Shown: positions 10,546-24,349, counted from the first letter of the stretch. The stretch is DNA of 64,000 nt from Capitulum mitella (GCA_030062745.1 CP099854.1:14978876-15042875), one strand, 5' to 3'. Program-made: numbers and translations. Notes: generated by a model not told the origin, from the sequence alone.

Positions 10546-10859
10546 TCGGTACATGATCATCGGAGTTGTAACGAGTGAAACACTGCCCCCTTTTCTGACT
10601 TTTGTGTCCTTCCATATCCAACCCTTTCAGGATTTTCCAAACTTCTTGCCATAAAATTTAATTTACTTCCTGTCAGATCGATTGCCGTTTGTTGTGATGA
10701 AATCGTACGGGTAGTTCTCGAGATGTCAGGGAGGGGGAGGGGGCCGACTACGTCCTCTTTCCATGCGGAAACGCGCTCCAGCGTTGTGTGTACGCGAATA
10801 CGGTTAGTGGCATGCTGCTCACTTTGTGATGTTTTTTCATAGTCTTAATCTGAGAGCAG

Positions 10860-10930
10860 CTTGTACCTCAGCTGACTACCCCTGCTCAAAACTGCAGGTG
10901 CTTGTTGCAGCGTGGGTTCAAACCTGGCAT
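10860..10930 (+). repeat. possible tRNA-derived (SINE-like) remnant
   Basis: A box-A-like word TACCTCAGCTGACTA (about 10864-10878) is followed by a perfect box-B-like word GGTTCAAACCT (10915-10925). The spacing is slightly longer than in a normal tRNA and no good acceptor stem is seen, so a decayed tRNA-derived repeat is more likely than a tRNA gene. Confidence 0.35.
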
Positions 10931-11489
10931 ACGTACCGTAAAGGTTAATTAAATTATCGGCAACCTGGTCTTCAGTTTACGGAAACATTTTGCCAGAGAC
11001 GTTTTGCTTGCCATGTTATTCGCAATCTGTGCCACGCATGTCTTAAACGGTGTTGAATTTCGAAAGTTTTCGCACGCACACTATAGTTTTATATTGGCGT
11101 AATTCCGCTTGAATTTGAACTTTACGAGATTTGGCTCTTGGAGACGTCTTTGATGAGGAGGTCTAAATTTTTTTTGCAAATCCAGTTGCTGTGTGGTCAA
11201 GATAACTGTCATAAATACCATGAGCACGCAACAATTGTTTTTGAAATCGAACTGTGGAACGTTATTAACATCCATTGGAAACATGGAGTGAGCTTGACCA
11301 AGACGAGGTGTCAAAAGGCATATTTTACTTTAACACGTGTTTGAAATTGAGACAGCCAAGTTGCAGCCTGTAATAGTACAGACCAATCTGTAATAAACGT
11401 TATGCCTCCAGACTTTACACTTCCAGAGGTCTCAAAGCAATATCCCCGCAACTTTACCCTGTGACCTTCTCGGCCGTGTCCTATTTACA

Positions 11490-11680
11490 GCTGTTGCGTG
11501 ACGTCACAAGTGGGCGTCGGCCAATGGATACTTGCGTTCATTCGCCATTCAACTGCCAGTTCACTGGCCATATCAATAGCAGCAGTACTCTGTGACCCAT
11601 CATAACAATTCGTTCCGTGACACGCCACAGCAGTTCACTCTGTGATACACCGTCAACGATCTCCATGACGTCACGCCGCT
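11490..11680. promoter_or_regulatory. promoter-like stretch with two CRE motifs and a CCAAT word
   Basis: Perfect TGACGTCA palindromes lie at 11499-11506 and 11666-11673, with GGGCGTCGGCCAAT between (CCAAT at 11521). This is the usual make-up of a CREB/ATF-responsive promoter and is followed by the CpG-rich block at 12180-12480. No transcript start can be fixed; whether it serves the MARCH gene 33 kb downstream is unknown. Confidence 0.4.
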
Positions 11681-12179
11681 ATGATGACGTAGTCTGCAGC
11701 TGGCGCGGTACTTCTGGTAGGCCTAACTGTTGACACGCAAGCGTCGTCGGAGCGTGAACTGGAACCGAACGCTTACTTGGGTTCCGCCTCCTACAGCTGC
11801 GGTTGAGACGGGTTTTGCCACAAGACTGTTACAGTGTGCAAGTCGCCCGCTTCTGCTCCGATGCGACCTGAAATGGAATTTGGGTCCTTCCCGGAAACTG
11901 ATGGACTTCGATTGGAATCCTTTTCGAGGATCGTTTTGAGCACTGCTTGAATGTGATGACTTGGTTTGCACGCACAGATTATCCATTGTTTGGTTTCCTG
12001 TGGAAGAACGTTAAAGGAGCTGCTCTTTGTTGAGACCTATGGTCGCGATGAACGGTTGCATGCTTCTGGTGATTCTGAGGCCCCACCACTGTTTCCTCAG
12101 TAATCACCGTCTCCGATCTGCCACCAGTGCATCCCGTCTGTTCTGACCAGCTCCGGTAATCCCCGACTGCCGTTATCTC

Positions 12180-12480
12180 GGCCGTGACAGTCCCTGTCTG
12201 TCGTGGCAGACCTGTCGGCCAGCTGTGCGCCGGCCGGGCTGAGAGGCGCAGCGGCGCTGGCCGGGGGTTCGGAGTTTACCGGCGGGAGACGCGGGAGACG
12301 CGGCCTCGTCCGGCCCGGGCCGCCGAGGTGTTTATTTGCTGTTCCAGCCGGGCAGGGGACGCGGACCGCCACCCCGGCGTGCCGCTATCGATTTCAGACG
12401 CCGCTGCGCCACTGTCTTTTTCCGGCGTTCAGTGCAACCGTGGAGAGCGCGGAAAGAGGAGAGCTGTGAAGCGGAGCCTT
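12180..12480. promoter_or_regulatory. CpG-rich block, candidate 5' exon or promoter
   Basis: Dense CG dinucleotides with open frames on both strands caused by low stop-codon density. None resembles a known protein. Together with the CRE motifs just upstream this is the best promoter candidate in the left half. Confidence 0.35.
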
Positions 12481-13284
12481 CAAGGAAACTGGGCAGAGGG
12501 AAGAAATCGGAGCTTTGCGCTGGCGTTGAGACATCTTAAAGCTGTAAGATTCGGAGTCAATGTAAGCCAGTTTCTCCATGCAGCACTATCCATACATATT
12601 TATACAGCTTAGCAGCTGTGCAGGCTCCAAAGTTCATCGAGCCGCCGCCGCAACCCCAACGGTAGCGCAGCGGCAGAGCGGCGGTGGAGCAGCTCAGTGG
12701 AATATCGCCCTTTACAGACAGTCATGGCCGTGGGAGGATTTTGGAGAAGAGTGGCTGTCCGTTACACACGCAACAATGGGACGCTGTGCAGCCATCCGCA
12801 CACACCAGTCAGCGGGCTTGTCTTGTGCATCCACGTCGTGAACCGGCTGGATTTACTTGGCTCAGTCGGCGAAAGGAACGATGTACGAGAGAGAATTGAC
12901 GAAAGTAACAGTCGGGTGTACCATGTGTACGCATTCGGAGGCCAGGACGGGAACTTTTGGGAGCGCAAAACGTTCTAATCAGGGAGAACTCCTGACGGGC
13001 TTCAAGCCCATGTGTGGTGCTGCCCCGATTCTCGTGCCGTGCCATCCATTCTCGGGACATTCACAGTTCATCTGAACCTGAGGCAATGGCTCAGACATCC
13101 CAGAAATCATCGCGACGCTGATCAGATGAGCCAGGATCAATAACGTAAACCTCCCGGGACTGCCGAGCTACAGAGTAAAAAAGACAAGAACGTTATGTCA
13201 TTACCCGAGATTTCTTGATCGGCAGGCAAAACTGCCCAGCCTAACAACCAGCGCGAGATGATCACGTTCAAGCACAACCCGAAC

Positions 13285-13530
13285 TAGTGTGACGCCATCG
13301 CTCCGTCGTCATCGCATGGATGACGTCACGCGCCGTTCTCCTGGCTTCTCTCCGTGCCTGACGGACGCCGCATTTCACGGCAGCTCGCTGCGTCGTGCTG
13401 GATGGCATTGTTGTGGCCTGGGCGCACTGCGTGAACCGCCAGTTCACGCATGGCTAACCGAAATACCCGGCGTACCTTTCCCTCCGAGATCGGCCAGGGC
13501 ACGAGCGGTCGCCTTTACCCCGTGAGGCAA
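13285..13530. promoter_or_regulatory. second CpG-rich stretch with a CRE motif
   Basis: A TGACGTCA at 13321-13328 lies in CpG-rich sequence. No protein match in either strand. Confidence 0.3.
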
Positions 13531-14856
13531 CCGCTGCAGCGGTGGAAATGGGTAGCTGACACTTTGTGGAAATGTTCAGCAATCGGATGGATTTCGGTGG
13601 CAAAATAACCGAGCAGGCCTACCGGTTACCCTCGCGAAGCATGGAAGGTTTTTGAGCTGCTGGTGATTTTTGCTGCTTTCAAATGCACTTTTATGGCTGT
13701 GAGGTTCATTGCCCAATACGTGGTAATGAATCAGCAGGCTCCGTTGATATTGCAATGAAAACTATGTAGTTCACTGGGTCAGAGTTCACTGGATCGATAC
13801 TAGTTCGTTTTACGTCATTCCGTGGACTTCAGAAGCTGTATCCATACATAACAGAGCAACAATAGTGATACTCGAAGCATGAGAGAATGATCGAAGTACA
13901 GCCGCGTGATGACGACTGAGACGACAGGTGACTGAGATGCGAAGCAGAAGATATTCAGAGCTGCTTCACGACAGTCACACTGAGGAGGACCTGGCCACCT
14001 GGCTAAGCGCTACAGGGGCTGGCGAGCAACGGGAAACTGGGAAGTGTCCTTTTCACATCGTGCTCTTCTATTTCTCAAAATATTTTGCATCGTTGTTGGT
14101 TTCTTTTCCGTGGAGGAACGTTTCTCCAAATTAAAATGTCATAGCAGTAAATATTTGCCGCGGCATCATAACAGTTTGGGATTTTCCTTCCGTTTTATCA
14201 GTGCGTCCCTTGTGTAACAAAGTTCGCGTATTGGCTTTAAAATTTCCGTATATGAAAACAGTCAACTTCCAATGGTTTCCAGATTTCTATATTTTCTGGA
14301 GATTTTTCGAAAGAGTTTGGTATCTGGAGACTTCCTAAAGTTAAAAATGCCTTCATCACTGGTTCTCAGGGTTGTCGCTGAAGGCAATTAAAGACATCTG
14401 AAAGCCCAATGCGTCTCGAGTATGTCGATCGTGTCGCCGTGCTATATGGTGTCTTGTTAGTAATCTTGTCAGTGATGTGAAACGACACTCCATTTTTGAA
14501 CCTAAAAATAGCACACACTGACCACATCCGAGTTCTTGCATGGCCGTGCATTGGTCCAAAGCGCAGTCTTTCCAGAATATTCAGATTGCTAAGCACCTCC
14601 TAACTGGCCGCATATATCACAACTGCGCCGTCACATTTCATGGTTACCGTCTGTAGGCATTATATGTGAACCTGTTTTAGCATCATTTGACTGTGCTCTC
14701 AACTCGGCTCAACATATGGTGGAAGACCTCCGTGACGCTCGTGACGTAGTCAAGTGCGAGTGCTGTTAATGACAAATGTCTGATGTCAAGAATATAAGTT
14801 CTGAAACTGGAACGCTGTTCGACGAATAATCAAAGGACTTATCGGCAACAAGAAAT
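13530..14856. other. no recognisable gene
   Basis: Mixed sequence; short minus-strand frames at about 14350-14600 do not resemble known families. Confidence 0.4.
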
Positions 14857-15031
14857 TTTAACCCATCCTATCATGGGGGCAGTAATCTGATCCCCCGTTA
14901 GTTTTTTCTTGAATGTCTTTTGAACGATTTAACATACATTTTCCAGTACCTTTACTATCCAGTACCTTTTCAAAAGTGATTAGCAATTGGTGGGGTCAAA
15001 TTAACCTCCCCCGATAACGGCGTGTGGGGGC
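14855..15031. mobile_element. short element resembling the TTAA family ends
   Basis: Starts TTTTAACCCATCC, then ATGGGGGCAGTAATCTGATC, and ends with TAACCTCCCCCGATAACGGC and GTGTGGGGGC. The GGGGGCAG...CCCCC arrangement near the start and its inverted counterpart near the end mirror the terminal hairpins of the larger TTAA elements, in about 175 bases. The right TTAA is not seen. Confidence 0.4.
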
Positions 15032-16140
15032 AAGAGCGTCGATACGTGCGGATTAAACCGAGAATTACTGAACAAATAAACTTATTGGCACAAGCGAGGC
15101 CGCCAGTAATAAACTATCACGCCAGACGGAAAGGTCTACTACGCCATGGGATGTGCAGTTATCAGTAAGCCATCCACCGAATATTGGTATCCACATACAA
15201 CAGAAAGTTCTGGAATGTCAGTAAGAATGTCTGGTAACAATGTACGTCTAACTCTCACAGGAGGTGACCAAGCACCACCTTGGTCGTCTTTTCGAAAATA
15301 TACTTTGTTGTTCTGAGAAATGTCGCAGACGACGTTTCTAGCACCCCCGAGGGGCCAGTTACTGCAGTGCTGTGGTAACAGCGGTGCCCGCCACTTGACT
15401 CCGGGTCGCCAGCCTAGGTCCCTCACAAACAGTTACCCACCGGCGCCTTGGTGCAGAGGTTGGCGCCGCTTCAACCGGCTTTTCTGGCTTTCTGACAGCG
15501 CCAGCCCATATCGACCAGGACTGCCTTCATCGCTATTCTTGACGAGACCGTAAACCTGAAGCATATGCTTTTAACTGGGATATTAAAGTTGTGGGCTTTT
15601 CAGAATACGTCTATCTCGGATGTATGAGTAATATCTCAAATCCCTATAACTACGGTGAGTGTTGCGCGATTCTCCGCGGCCTTCGGTGGCTAATAATTTC
15701 AGACGTTGATTTTAACAAGCCACATACTACAAATTTAAGGATTTTACAGATTATTCAACTATTTGCTCGTGATGGATACGCGATACAAGTTAGTTGGCGC
15801 GAACAAACAATTAACGCGAGCAGAATCGCACAATGTCTGGCTGGAAATCGTCAGAATCTGGTCTCTTGGCCACATTTCACATGCTGCAGTTGTTCTCAAG
15901 CTTACCGTCTCTACATTTGGATTCAGATTAAGTTTCAGTTTCGGACTCTATGTTGTGTCCTCAGAAAAAGCCCTCAGAAAACGCACTTTACGTGATAATA
16001 ATCGTCATCGATGATGTCATTGACAATCAGAAAGGGCCTGTTTCATAAAAATCTTAAGGTCTTTTCTTTTACATTAGTCCGTAGTGACATTTTTACTCGG
16101 GTGTTGGTTAAGGTTCTTGGAGTATAACGAATTGTGCTCC
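15032..16140. other. no recognised gene
   Basis: Contains a 95-codon minus-strand frame (15139-15426) and a 134-codon plus-strand frame (15591-15995). Neither carries a motif I know, and no splice-linked neighbours were found. Confidence 0.35.
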
Positions 16141-16144
16141 CGAA

Positions 16145-16260
16145 TTCATTTTGTTATTTATGTTAGTTTATTTATTATTGTTATATTATTATATTTATTT
16201 AATGTTATTATTATTAGTTATTATTATTATTATCATTATTAGTTATGTTACTTTACATTA
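16145..16260. repeat. TTA/TTAT-rich low-complexity stretch
   Basis: Imperfect TTA and TTAT repeats such as TTATTATTATTATCATTATT. Confidence 0.85.
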
Positions 16261-16639
16261 GTTTATTTATTTGGCCATTTGTTGTGTATCATTGTTATCT
16301 GCGTTTTCCTGTGAAATTCAAAGCGAAAAAGTTGAAAAGTGGAGCATACCACGCAATCATTTTTGCGGTGTTGACTTGTTCACTGCCCGCGCTGGATCAG
16401 GCGTGGTTTTGGCAAACTGGTTCTTGCTAATCTCTAAGTCATCAGGCGCGAAAACAAGCCTCGGAGAAAGACTGGGCACGGCTCTAAAAACGGATTGATC
16501 ACATTGTCTCCTGAATACTGAACACACCTCGAAGTGAAATAAATTTATGCAAAACCTAGAAAGAACAGCTGGAAACAGGGGCTGGCTTCCGAAGCCTCTA
16601 TCCGTCCCCAGATGTACGCCTCCCGAAAGCTCAGCATAA

Positions 16640-17110
16640 TCGATACCGTATGAGTCCTGGAGAGCAGGAGCCCGGTTTCGACGTCGCCGACAGGGCGGAC
16701 GTTCCGCACCCGTCAGCGGACCGCCCCTTCCCCTCCCAGGTGTTGTTCGCTGGCGGCGCCTCTGGCAGTTGGCGCCGTATCAGCTGGCGCAGCCCGCCGC
16801 CGGGGCGCGCGCTGCAGGCAGTCGACAACGGCGGGCGGTGCCGCCGGCAGCTGACCGCGCGAACGGCGCGGCGTCCCGTCCGGAGCAGATTGTGCGGGTG
16901 ACGCCGGCCGGGCCCCGCCCCGTGAGCCCCCCCCCCCCCGCCGTCCCTGCCGCGGACTGACACCGCAGCCGGCAACAGTGCGGCCCGACCCCGTGCAGAA
17001 CCGGTCAGGCCGGCCGGGGGAAGAAACGGCGGTCACCGCAGCTGCGGACATCGCTGCTCTCGCCGACCAGGTCAGGCGCCGACACTGCTGCGGCGCGCCG
17101 GCGAACCTCT
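16640..17110. promoter_or_regulatory. CpG island-like block
   Basis: The most CpG-dense stretch outside the last MARCH exon, with a C run near 16927-16939. Overlapping open frames occur on both strands, all Ala/Gly/Arg/Pro-rich, as expected of CpG-rich non-coding DNA. A promoter or 5' exon is plausible; no evidence ties it to a particular gene. Confidence 0.4.
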
Positions 17111-17119
17111 GCCGTACCG

Positions 17120-18790
17120 AGACGGTCCGCTGAGGCTTCGACGTCTCCGGCGCGTTCAGTAGGGTCTCAGCGAGAAAGTCCAGGTTAATGTGATAATACG
17201 ATGATGTGATCTGTAACATGGTAATAGCGTGCGATCGGCGAAGACGGTCTGTTTGCGAACGTTTCTCGCAGGAGTGTCGATTTGTATTGTTTCGAGACGG
17301 CCCTGGCCCAGGCCCTCCAGTATTGATTTGGGCCCTCCCAATGTTGGTTTGCGCCTGCCCAATATCTCGTGCCGGTTTTAAAGTCAGATGAGTAATAATA
17401 ACGAAAAGACGGCTACAGTAGATCAGAGATAGGTGAAAAGTAAAGGATCAAGTCCAAAGCGATTTATCTGTGTTGTATCTTTCATATGCTATCTATACAC
17501 AACTATATGGATGTGGATAAATGCAATTTTTATTCGATAAATGGTAACAAAAAAACCTATAAATTTCCGCTGGTCAAAAGAAAGCGAGCTAAATCTGTTG
17601 AGAAATCCACATATGGGGGGAACCAGGTTCTCGGCTCGACCCCGTCAATCATTTACAGAAATCGACGCCCCTGGTTTCTCGAACATTTCGATTTAAGCTT
17701 CGAAGCTGGTAAACCGTTTCCGCGGTTCAGCGGAGGTGGCGTTTGGCCAGCGTTGGCCAGCGTATTGACGCGTCGTTCATTGGCAGCAGGCATGTCGTGA
17801 ACGACGTGGACTCGGCCAGCCCTCTTCGTATTTCAGACACCGATATTGGGCAAATCCTGAAACCAAGTTTAATGTTTCATTCAGCACTGGCCAGTGCCCA
17901 CTGTCTTGCGATTGCACCATTGCGAAAGTTGCGTATGATACTATGTACTGTATGCTTTGATCATGTGTCCATTTATCGGAATCCAGCGGTTTATGCCGAC
18001 GAGGCCGGAAAGCCGTGTCCTGGAATCGGTTGGCGGGCCAAGCGACGCCTCATGAACGACTGATGCCCACTGAAAAGAGCCCAGTCCACGCAGAGAGCCA
18101 TGGCAGCACTCAAACAGAAACGCCCCAGGGCGCAGCGCAGCGGGCGGCCGGGAAGTGGAATGTGTTTCCAGGAGCGGTGGCCATTTCTCCATTGTGTTCG
18201 TTATCGTAAGATCGAAGGACGCTGAAACTAGCGCGCGTTTATCGAAACGCACTCGCGAATTTCCTGCGAGCAGGCTTTCCTTTAGGCAGACCTAACACAG
18301 TTTATACCATACCCTGGCAGTCCCTGGATACTTAAACTGGCTGCTGTTTTTTTCGCGAAATGTGAATGCTCTACCCTTGTTTGTCAACTTGGCGCAGCAG
18401 CAAGTTTAACAAAGTCGGCAGTGCCAGTGCCCACCAGCGAAATGGACACATTGGCGTAAACCGTGATATCGCGCGCTGCAGTCAGTGCCTGTATCGCAGC
18501 CTGTAGCCAATGCGACAAGCGTCGTCAAAACTAAATATCGAATCCGTCCAAGTGTGGCATGCCAACATGACTTACTCCCACGAGGTTGTGTCTCCATCTT
18601 TCAGTGACGTCTGCTGACGCAACCAGATTAATGTTGTTGAAGTTTGTTGGTTTAAAGCAAATCACCGACCCCATTCCTTGAATTGAAAGTATTGCCCAAT
18701 TAACAGGACGTCTTGAAAATCTTAGTGTTTAGTGCGGGGGGTAACTGACCAAGTTAAGACTAATTAGCATTCATATTAACACTGTTAAAA
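17120..18790. other. no recognisable gene
   Basis: Mixed sequence with only short, overlapping open frames on both strands. Confidence 0.35.
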
Positions 18791-18794
18791 TTAT

Positions 18795-19130
18795 TCTAGC
18801 CAATGTTCAGCGTCCCCAGGTCGAGCAGTCTCTCCATTGTGCGTCGCCGAGCCACGGCTCCGTACCGGTCCGCGCACTCAGGGCCGCAGGCCAGCTCTGC
18901 GTGTTTTGTCAACAATGGCCGGTCACGTGTCAGATGTGTGCAGACGGCCCACCTGTGGCCGGCCAGGAAAAGCCACGGAAATAACCAAACACGGCGGTCC
19001 GCCGCCGCGGGCCCCAGAGACGTGTGCTGGCACGTGCGGTGGCCGAGGCTTTCGCTTGGATCGGAAATGTTCCCCTCGCAGGACTGTTGATCGCCTTTTT
19101 GAGCCCGACATCGCGGCGTAAAAGATCTGC
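18795..19130. other. CpG-rich stretch with overlapping open frames
   Basis: Frames of 95 to 132 codons overlap on both strands (18803-19090 plus, 18796-19194 minus). Such mutual overlap points to stop-poor GC-rich DNA, not to a gene. Confidence 0.3.
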
Positions 19131-22100
19131 CAGATGGCCGCGTTGGACCCGCTTCAGACGACACGCGAAATGCTGCGCTGAGCGCTCGTGCCAACGGAAT
19201 ACCTTTTTACAGTGCTGCACGTCATGTTCTGCATCTCAGCATTCCAGACATTGCTGAAGGCAGTACCTTTTCAATGATCCCTAGTGAGATTTCCGCCTCC
19301 AGGTCTGGTTTAGACCAACAGCTGTTACGTAACTGCTAACTGCAAGTCCAGTCAGACTACAGGTGCGCGAGTCAAAAGTCAGCGAATGTAGTGCAGCCTC
19401 CCGTAGCAGTGCGTGCATGTGGGACTGTATTGGAGCCTTCAGCCGGTCTGCCGAGGCGTTTCTTTTCACGGCTTCCCCGGTGTAGCTGTAGGTGTGTCAC
19501 CGTCCCGTACTAGTACTACTCCATGGTCTCCTGTATTAAGTTAAACTCCGAACTGCTGGCAAATTTAGCTATTTTCTGGTCGTCTTACCTATGCCTAATT
19601 GCTCAAACTCATGGCTGTCATGTTTTGACTGACATCGGTTATCAGGAAATATTATAAGCCCTGAGACAACTGGACCGGACCGCTTGTTGGGGATAGCCAG
19701 AAAACATCACATATCCAACGCCCCGGGATATTTTCGTTTATGCTGTGTGCTGTGATACATTTGCTGCGTTTCTGCCATCATTATTTTTCTTTGTAAAAAC
19801 GCCCTTTTCGAACGGGGACTGATAACCATGTCCGAACCACACTTTTCTTGGGTGTGGAGTCCAGCGCATTTTACGTAGTGTGCACGTCTGAAGTAAATGC
19901 GAACGACTCTAATGCCATTTGTGTAACGGCGAGCTTCGAAAGGCCGAACATTTCCAGACTTGATTTCGAACACTGGAAGCCCGACTTTTGCTGGTGTGTT
20001 TGCGCCAGGCGCGAACGGCTATTCAAGCTGGCTTCGGTGGCAGTTGTCGCCAGCTCTGGTAACACTTGGGCCTTTTCATTTCGCGTGTGAGAGTGACACA
20101 GGTGGTTTTAATTGGCCCGTTTTTAGAATATCAGCTGTTGGGTAGAGAAAGGCCTGGGCGCACACCAAAGGACGCCTTTGACGTCTTATGGGCTCCTTTG
20201 CTGTGGCACACGTTGTGACTTGCAAATAGCCTGTTTGACTTGGCGCGCTGCTTTACGTAAGGGTCAAGGTCACATGCCGGCGCCAGGATCGGGAAGGCCA
20301 TCGCCGAGCCGTCAGCCGTAGGTCAGTGACCTGCACAGATGTGGTCCGTGGCATACGCAGACAGGTGGCGATTAGTTGATCTGGCAGCGTGCCATAACTG
20401 GGTCTAGAATGACGCGTGTCAATGACAGCCATAAAATTCAGGGCTGAACCATCTCTTTCTCGTCTGGGAACCTGGGATGATTATCGATTTTGCTTCGCAA
20501 ATGGCCATTGGTCAAGGGACGCCTGACAATGGGTTTCGTGAAGTTGCTTTTTTTTAAAGAACATTAATTTTGATAAGACGAGATGTCGCTTGAAGGACAC
20601 TCTTGAGAATGAATTGCTTCGTTTACGAAAAATAGCTGCATTATTTTTAGTTGTCACAGTACCCGGAAAATCGAAAAGAAATCCAGAAATCTGCTATCGA
20701 TGGCAGGACTTTGACGACGCGAGGAATACCGGCTTGGGTTTCACACAACTACTGCGTTGTACGTAGTGACACTGTATCTAAATGCCGACAGCTCATGTAG
20801 ACAGTGTATGGTGCACCGGCGAGACACAGTTTAAAGAGTTGCCTATTTGCAATAGAGTTAAGGATAAACCACAAGAACTATACATTTCATTTAAGCATAT
20901 CTCATTTTTGTCGAGCTCCCATTGCCCTCGATAGTTCTGTTAGTTACTGCTGACCCCATTTCCAGGTTCCAGCGTGCCGTTCGGTTGAACGAATCTTCAG
21001 CCCAGCCGTTGAAGCCAAGCGTGTAAAATGGAACTCCATTGGTGGCCTGGTTGAACATGCATTAGTAAATATACACCCATGTTCATATTCCTATTGGGCA
21101 TTTGCTTTAGAAGCACGCCTGCATAAACCACTGGTCTGAGAAAAGGCGCGCTAATGTGTTTGGGGGGGGGCTGGCAGACTGGGGTGATTCGTTCCATGCA
21201 TTTCATATGGTCCATGTGAAATATTAGCGAGCATGGGACAGAGGGTCATAGCCCCTATTCCTAAGCCTATGACATCAAACCGGGAGATGGTTAGAGAGAA
21301 GGCATGCATTCCGGGATTCTTTATCCCACGGGCAGTAAACTAAGACATGAGGAATGCTATAGTCTGTAATATGCCAAATATCCCGTTGTAAAAAAGGAGG
21401 TAGAACCATCTCTTTGCATACAAGCATTGCCTGGCTTTAAGAGGGCTAGTCGCCACTTCTCCACTAACAACCATGTCCTCTCACCGTTTTCCAGGTCCAT
21501 GGCGCCGTCGTCTGCTGCGTAGGTAGTAAAATCCACTGTTGTAAAATATGGAACCGATTCGTTCTGGCGTAGTGAAAGCTAATATGAAACCCTAATACAT
21601 GCCCATGAACTGTGCTATGCGTGACAGGCAACCTGGAGACGTTTTAGCTTATGTTTCTGTACCAGCTTACCAAACGACTTTCTGCGATATCACACAGCCA
21701 CTGCGAGCTTATATTTGGACAAATTGTAGCAAAATGTATTCACCTCAAGAAGGAAACACAAGTAAACATGGAGAATTACACAACGCGATAAACACACACA
21801 GTTTTATGGGCAATTATACAGCGATTAAGGTCAGGATACTTTCATAGTCACTCTGCTTTTTAGGTCGTGTATACAGCAACGAGCAGTAAGAAAAGACAAC
21901 ATATGCAAATCCAGCTGTTATGCTTTTAATTGGAATATCCTCTGTCACACTCTGCTTATGGTTAGTGGGAGTTATTTCTTTTGGAGGGAGCTCAGTGCTA
22001 CACCAAATCGCACAACCACTAAAAAACGTTTTCAATAAAGCTCACATTACAAATACGGAAACGAAGCATTATGAGACTGGCAAATCATACCGGTAAACCA

Positions 22101-24349
22101 CATTTAGAAAAAAAAACAGGTGAGCATCGGCTTCAAATGTGCTGCATGATATTTCTAAATAATTTCATTATTATCAACTCGAAGAGACCAGCCAGCATTC
22201 ACGGAATGCTGATTCTGTATTAACACCTCGCACCGCAAAAATACGCACAATAGCTTTCCTGTTCAGCAGTAATTCACAACAGTTCAGCATTACATCGGCT
22301 TTTGAGTTCAAGAAACACTTGCAACCTCAGGAGGAACAGTTTCAGACCATGGCTAGCAGAGAATTAAAGGAACAAGATATATGGGAAGTGTGGGCTTACT
22401 GAACTATTTCTTTATATGATTCTCACACACTCCTTCTGGGAAGAGTAAGAGCCAAACAAAATGAGTTGACTTGAGATGTTCTGATTCCTGAAAAAGGTAC
22501 TTACGCCTGTGCGCTTTGAAGCAAAGCCAGGACGTTGGAACGGGGAGCAGTGGGAGGGGCAGCTGCCCCTCCAGTTTTGGGCAAGGCATAGCATAAACCC
22601 TTTGTCGCTGCAAAGAAAGAAACGAAGCGAAAATTGCGTTGGCCCCCCCCCCCCCATCTCCAGAGAGGTTCCGATGCTGCTGAACAAAGCAGTCCTTCAT
22701 ATGGAACTGTGATATAATAACAGCATGTACTGACAGGTACGTACATGCAAAGTGCAAGGGTCTCGTGCTTTTGTTAACGTTAAGGGCCCACAATAGTATT
22801 TCATTGGTTTACTGCATGTCTGCTAGATGTGCAATAACCAGACGAATGCATGTGAAAAGCATACAAATCATGGTATACACCCAAAACCTCAAAACCATTA
22901 ACCTCAGGAAGCATCTCCGATGACCACATTGAGCTAAAGGATAATATGTAAACATCCTACATAATTCTAATGAGCGATGGGCAATTTCCATAGATCGTGT
23001 TACGTTATGTGAACATAGAAAGCGTTTTCAGGTCGTTAACACTATTAATAAATATATGTGAACACAGAATCTGGTTTCATTTTATTAACACTGTATATAA
23101 ATAATTTGGAGTAGCTCTGCAAGGGCACTGAATTACAGTGGACAACCAACATTAATATTAATCACTGACAATAAATGATTTGTGATTATGTCATGGATCA
23201 CCTTTTTGTGGCATTTCTAAGACTGAACCACTTCGCAGCTTAATAAAACTACAGATTAAATGTACGCCAGAATGGGCAGATAAATGATTGCTAGGAAATC
23301 GAAATCGCAAAAAAATGTTTCAGAATGAATAATTTTTTCCCGAAATGCCCAGAACAACAATATTATGTTCAGAACAACTGGCAGAACATTTTCGATAGTG
23401 ACCACCACTGATCGCCAACAAACTGTGAATTTCCAGAGCACGATGAGGCATGGACACTTTTTTGGGTTTCATTCTGAAGAGCAAATATGGGACTACATTG
23501 TGCACTGTATAATACGAACTAGCAGCAGCAGCAGCAAGTCTTGTTTACATGTCCAGTTCGGTATACATTTTTTTGTACACCGCCGGACAACAGAGGCAGT
23601 GCTTTCATTGTGGACGCTCACCCTACAAAGAACGCCCATGTCCTCAACAACAGCTGGTCTATGCGTAGCGGAAGAAATTGCTGGCATCTTCGGTGTGTAA
23701 ATCCGAGAAAATCCTTTCGACGCTCGCAGGATAAAATTCAGATGGACCAACCGTCCGTAGCCGAACCGTGGTAAAACCAGGAACTGGATACTACGTATAG
23801 GTAGAGTTGTTCAGTCGCTGGCGACGTACCGACTGTGGCGCAGTGCACCTGGACACAGGACCGACTACCTGCGACGGAATGCCTCCGCTTACCATTGCTC
23901 AGGCGACCGATGCTGGCTATGAGAAAATCGAACGAATTCGTCGCCATGACAACGAATGCGAATTTGTCGTGACCACAGTCAGCCGATTGGAACACGCATA
24001 ACGATCTCCGTGATGACTTTTAGTAAGCCTGTGGGTGCAGATGAGGTCGAGCAGAGACTGGTCTGACCTCGATTTATCATTTGTAGGAGCCTATTGCTTC
24101 CGCTCAGCTTTCTGGATTTCATTACGATATATAGTGGTGTTCGACAGGTCACACGGTAAAAATATGTACGCCTGGCCGGAATGGTGGAATTTCGTGGGCA
24201 GCTGGCACACATCGATCTCCATCATGCATTTCCACATCCAGACATTTATCATAGTCATTCATTGTATTGACCGAGAACGTTAGTGCTTGTTCAGATAAGT
24301 TAAACAGCCTCAGACGAAGGAGACATACATCAGCTATAAAAATTAAGCC
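19131..24349. other. long region without a recognisable gene
   Basis: No conserved protein frame. Minor items: a perfect 18-base palindrome GAGGGGCAGCTGCCCCTC near 22554, a C run near 22641, and a short CAG run at 23521-23535. Confidence 0.4.

Noticed and set aside
15139-15426. 95-codon minus-strand frame
   Set aside because: No homologue recognised and no supporting splice context.
16631-17219. Overlapping GC-rich frames on both strands
   Set aside because: Mutual overlap and Ala/Gly/Arg/Pro composition indicate stop-poor CpG-rich DNA, not a protein.
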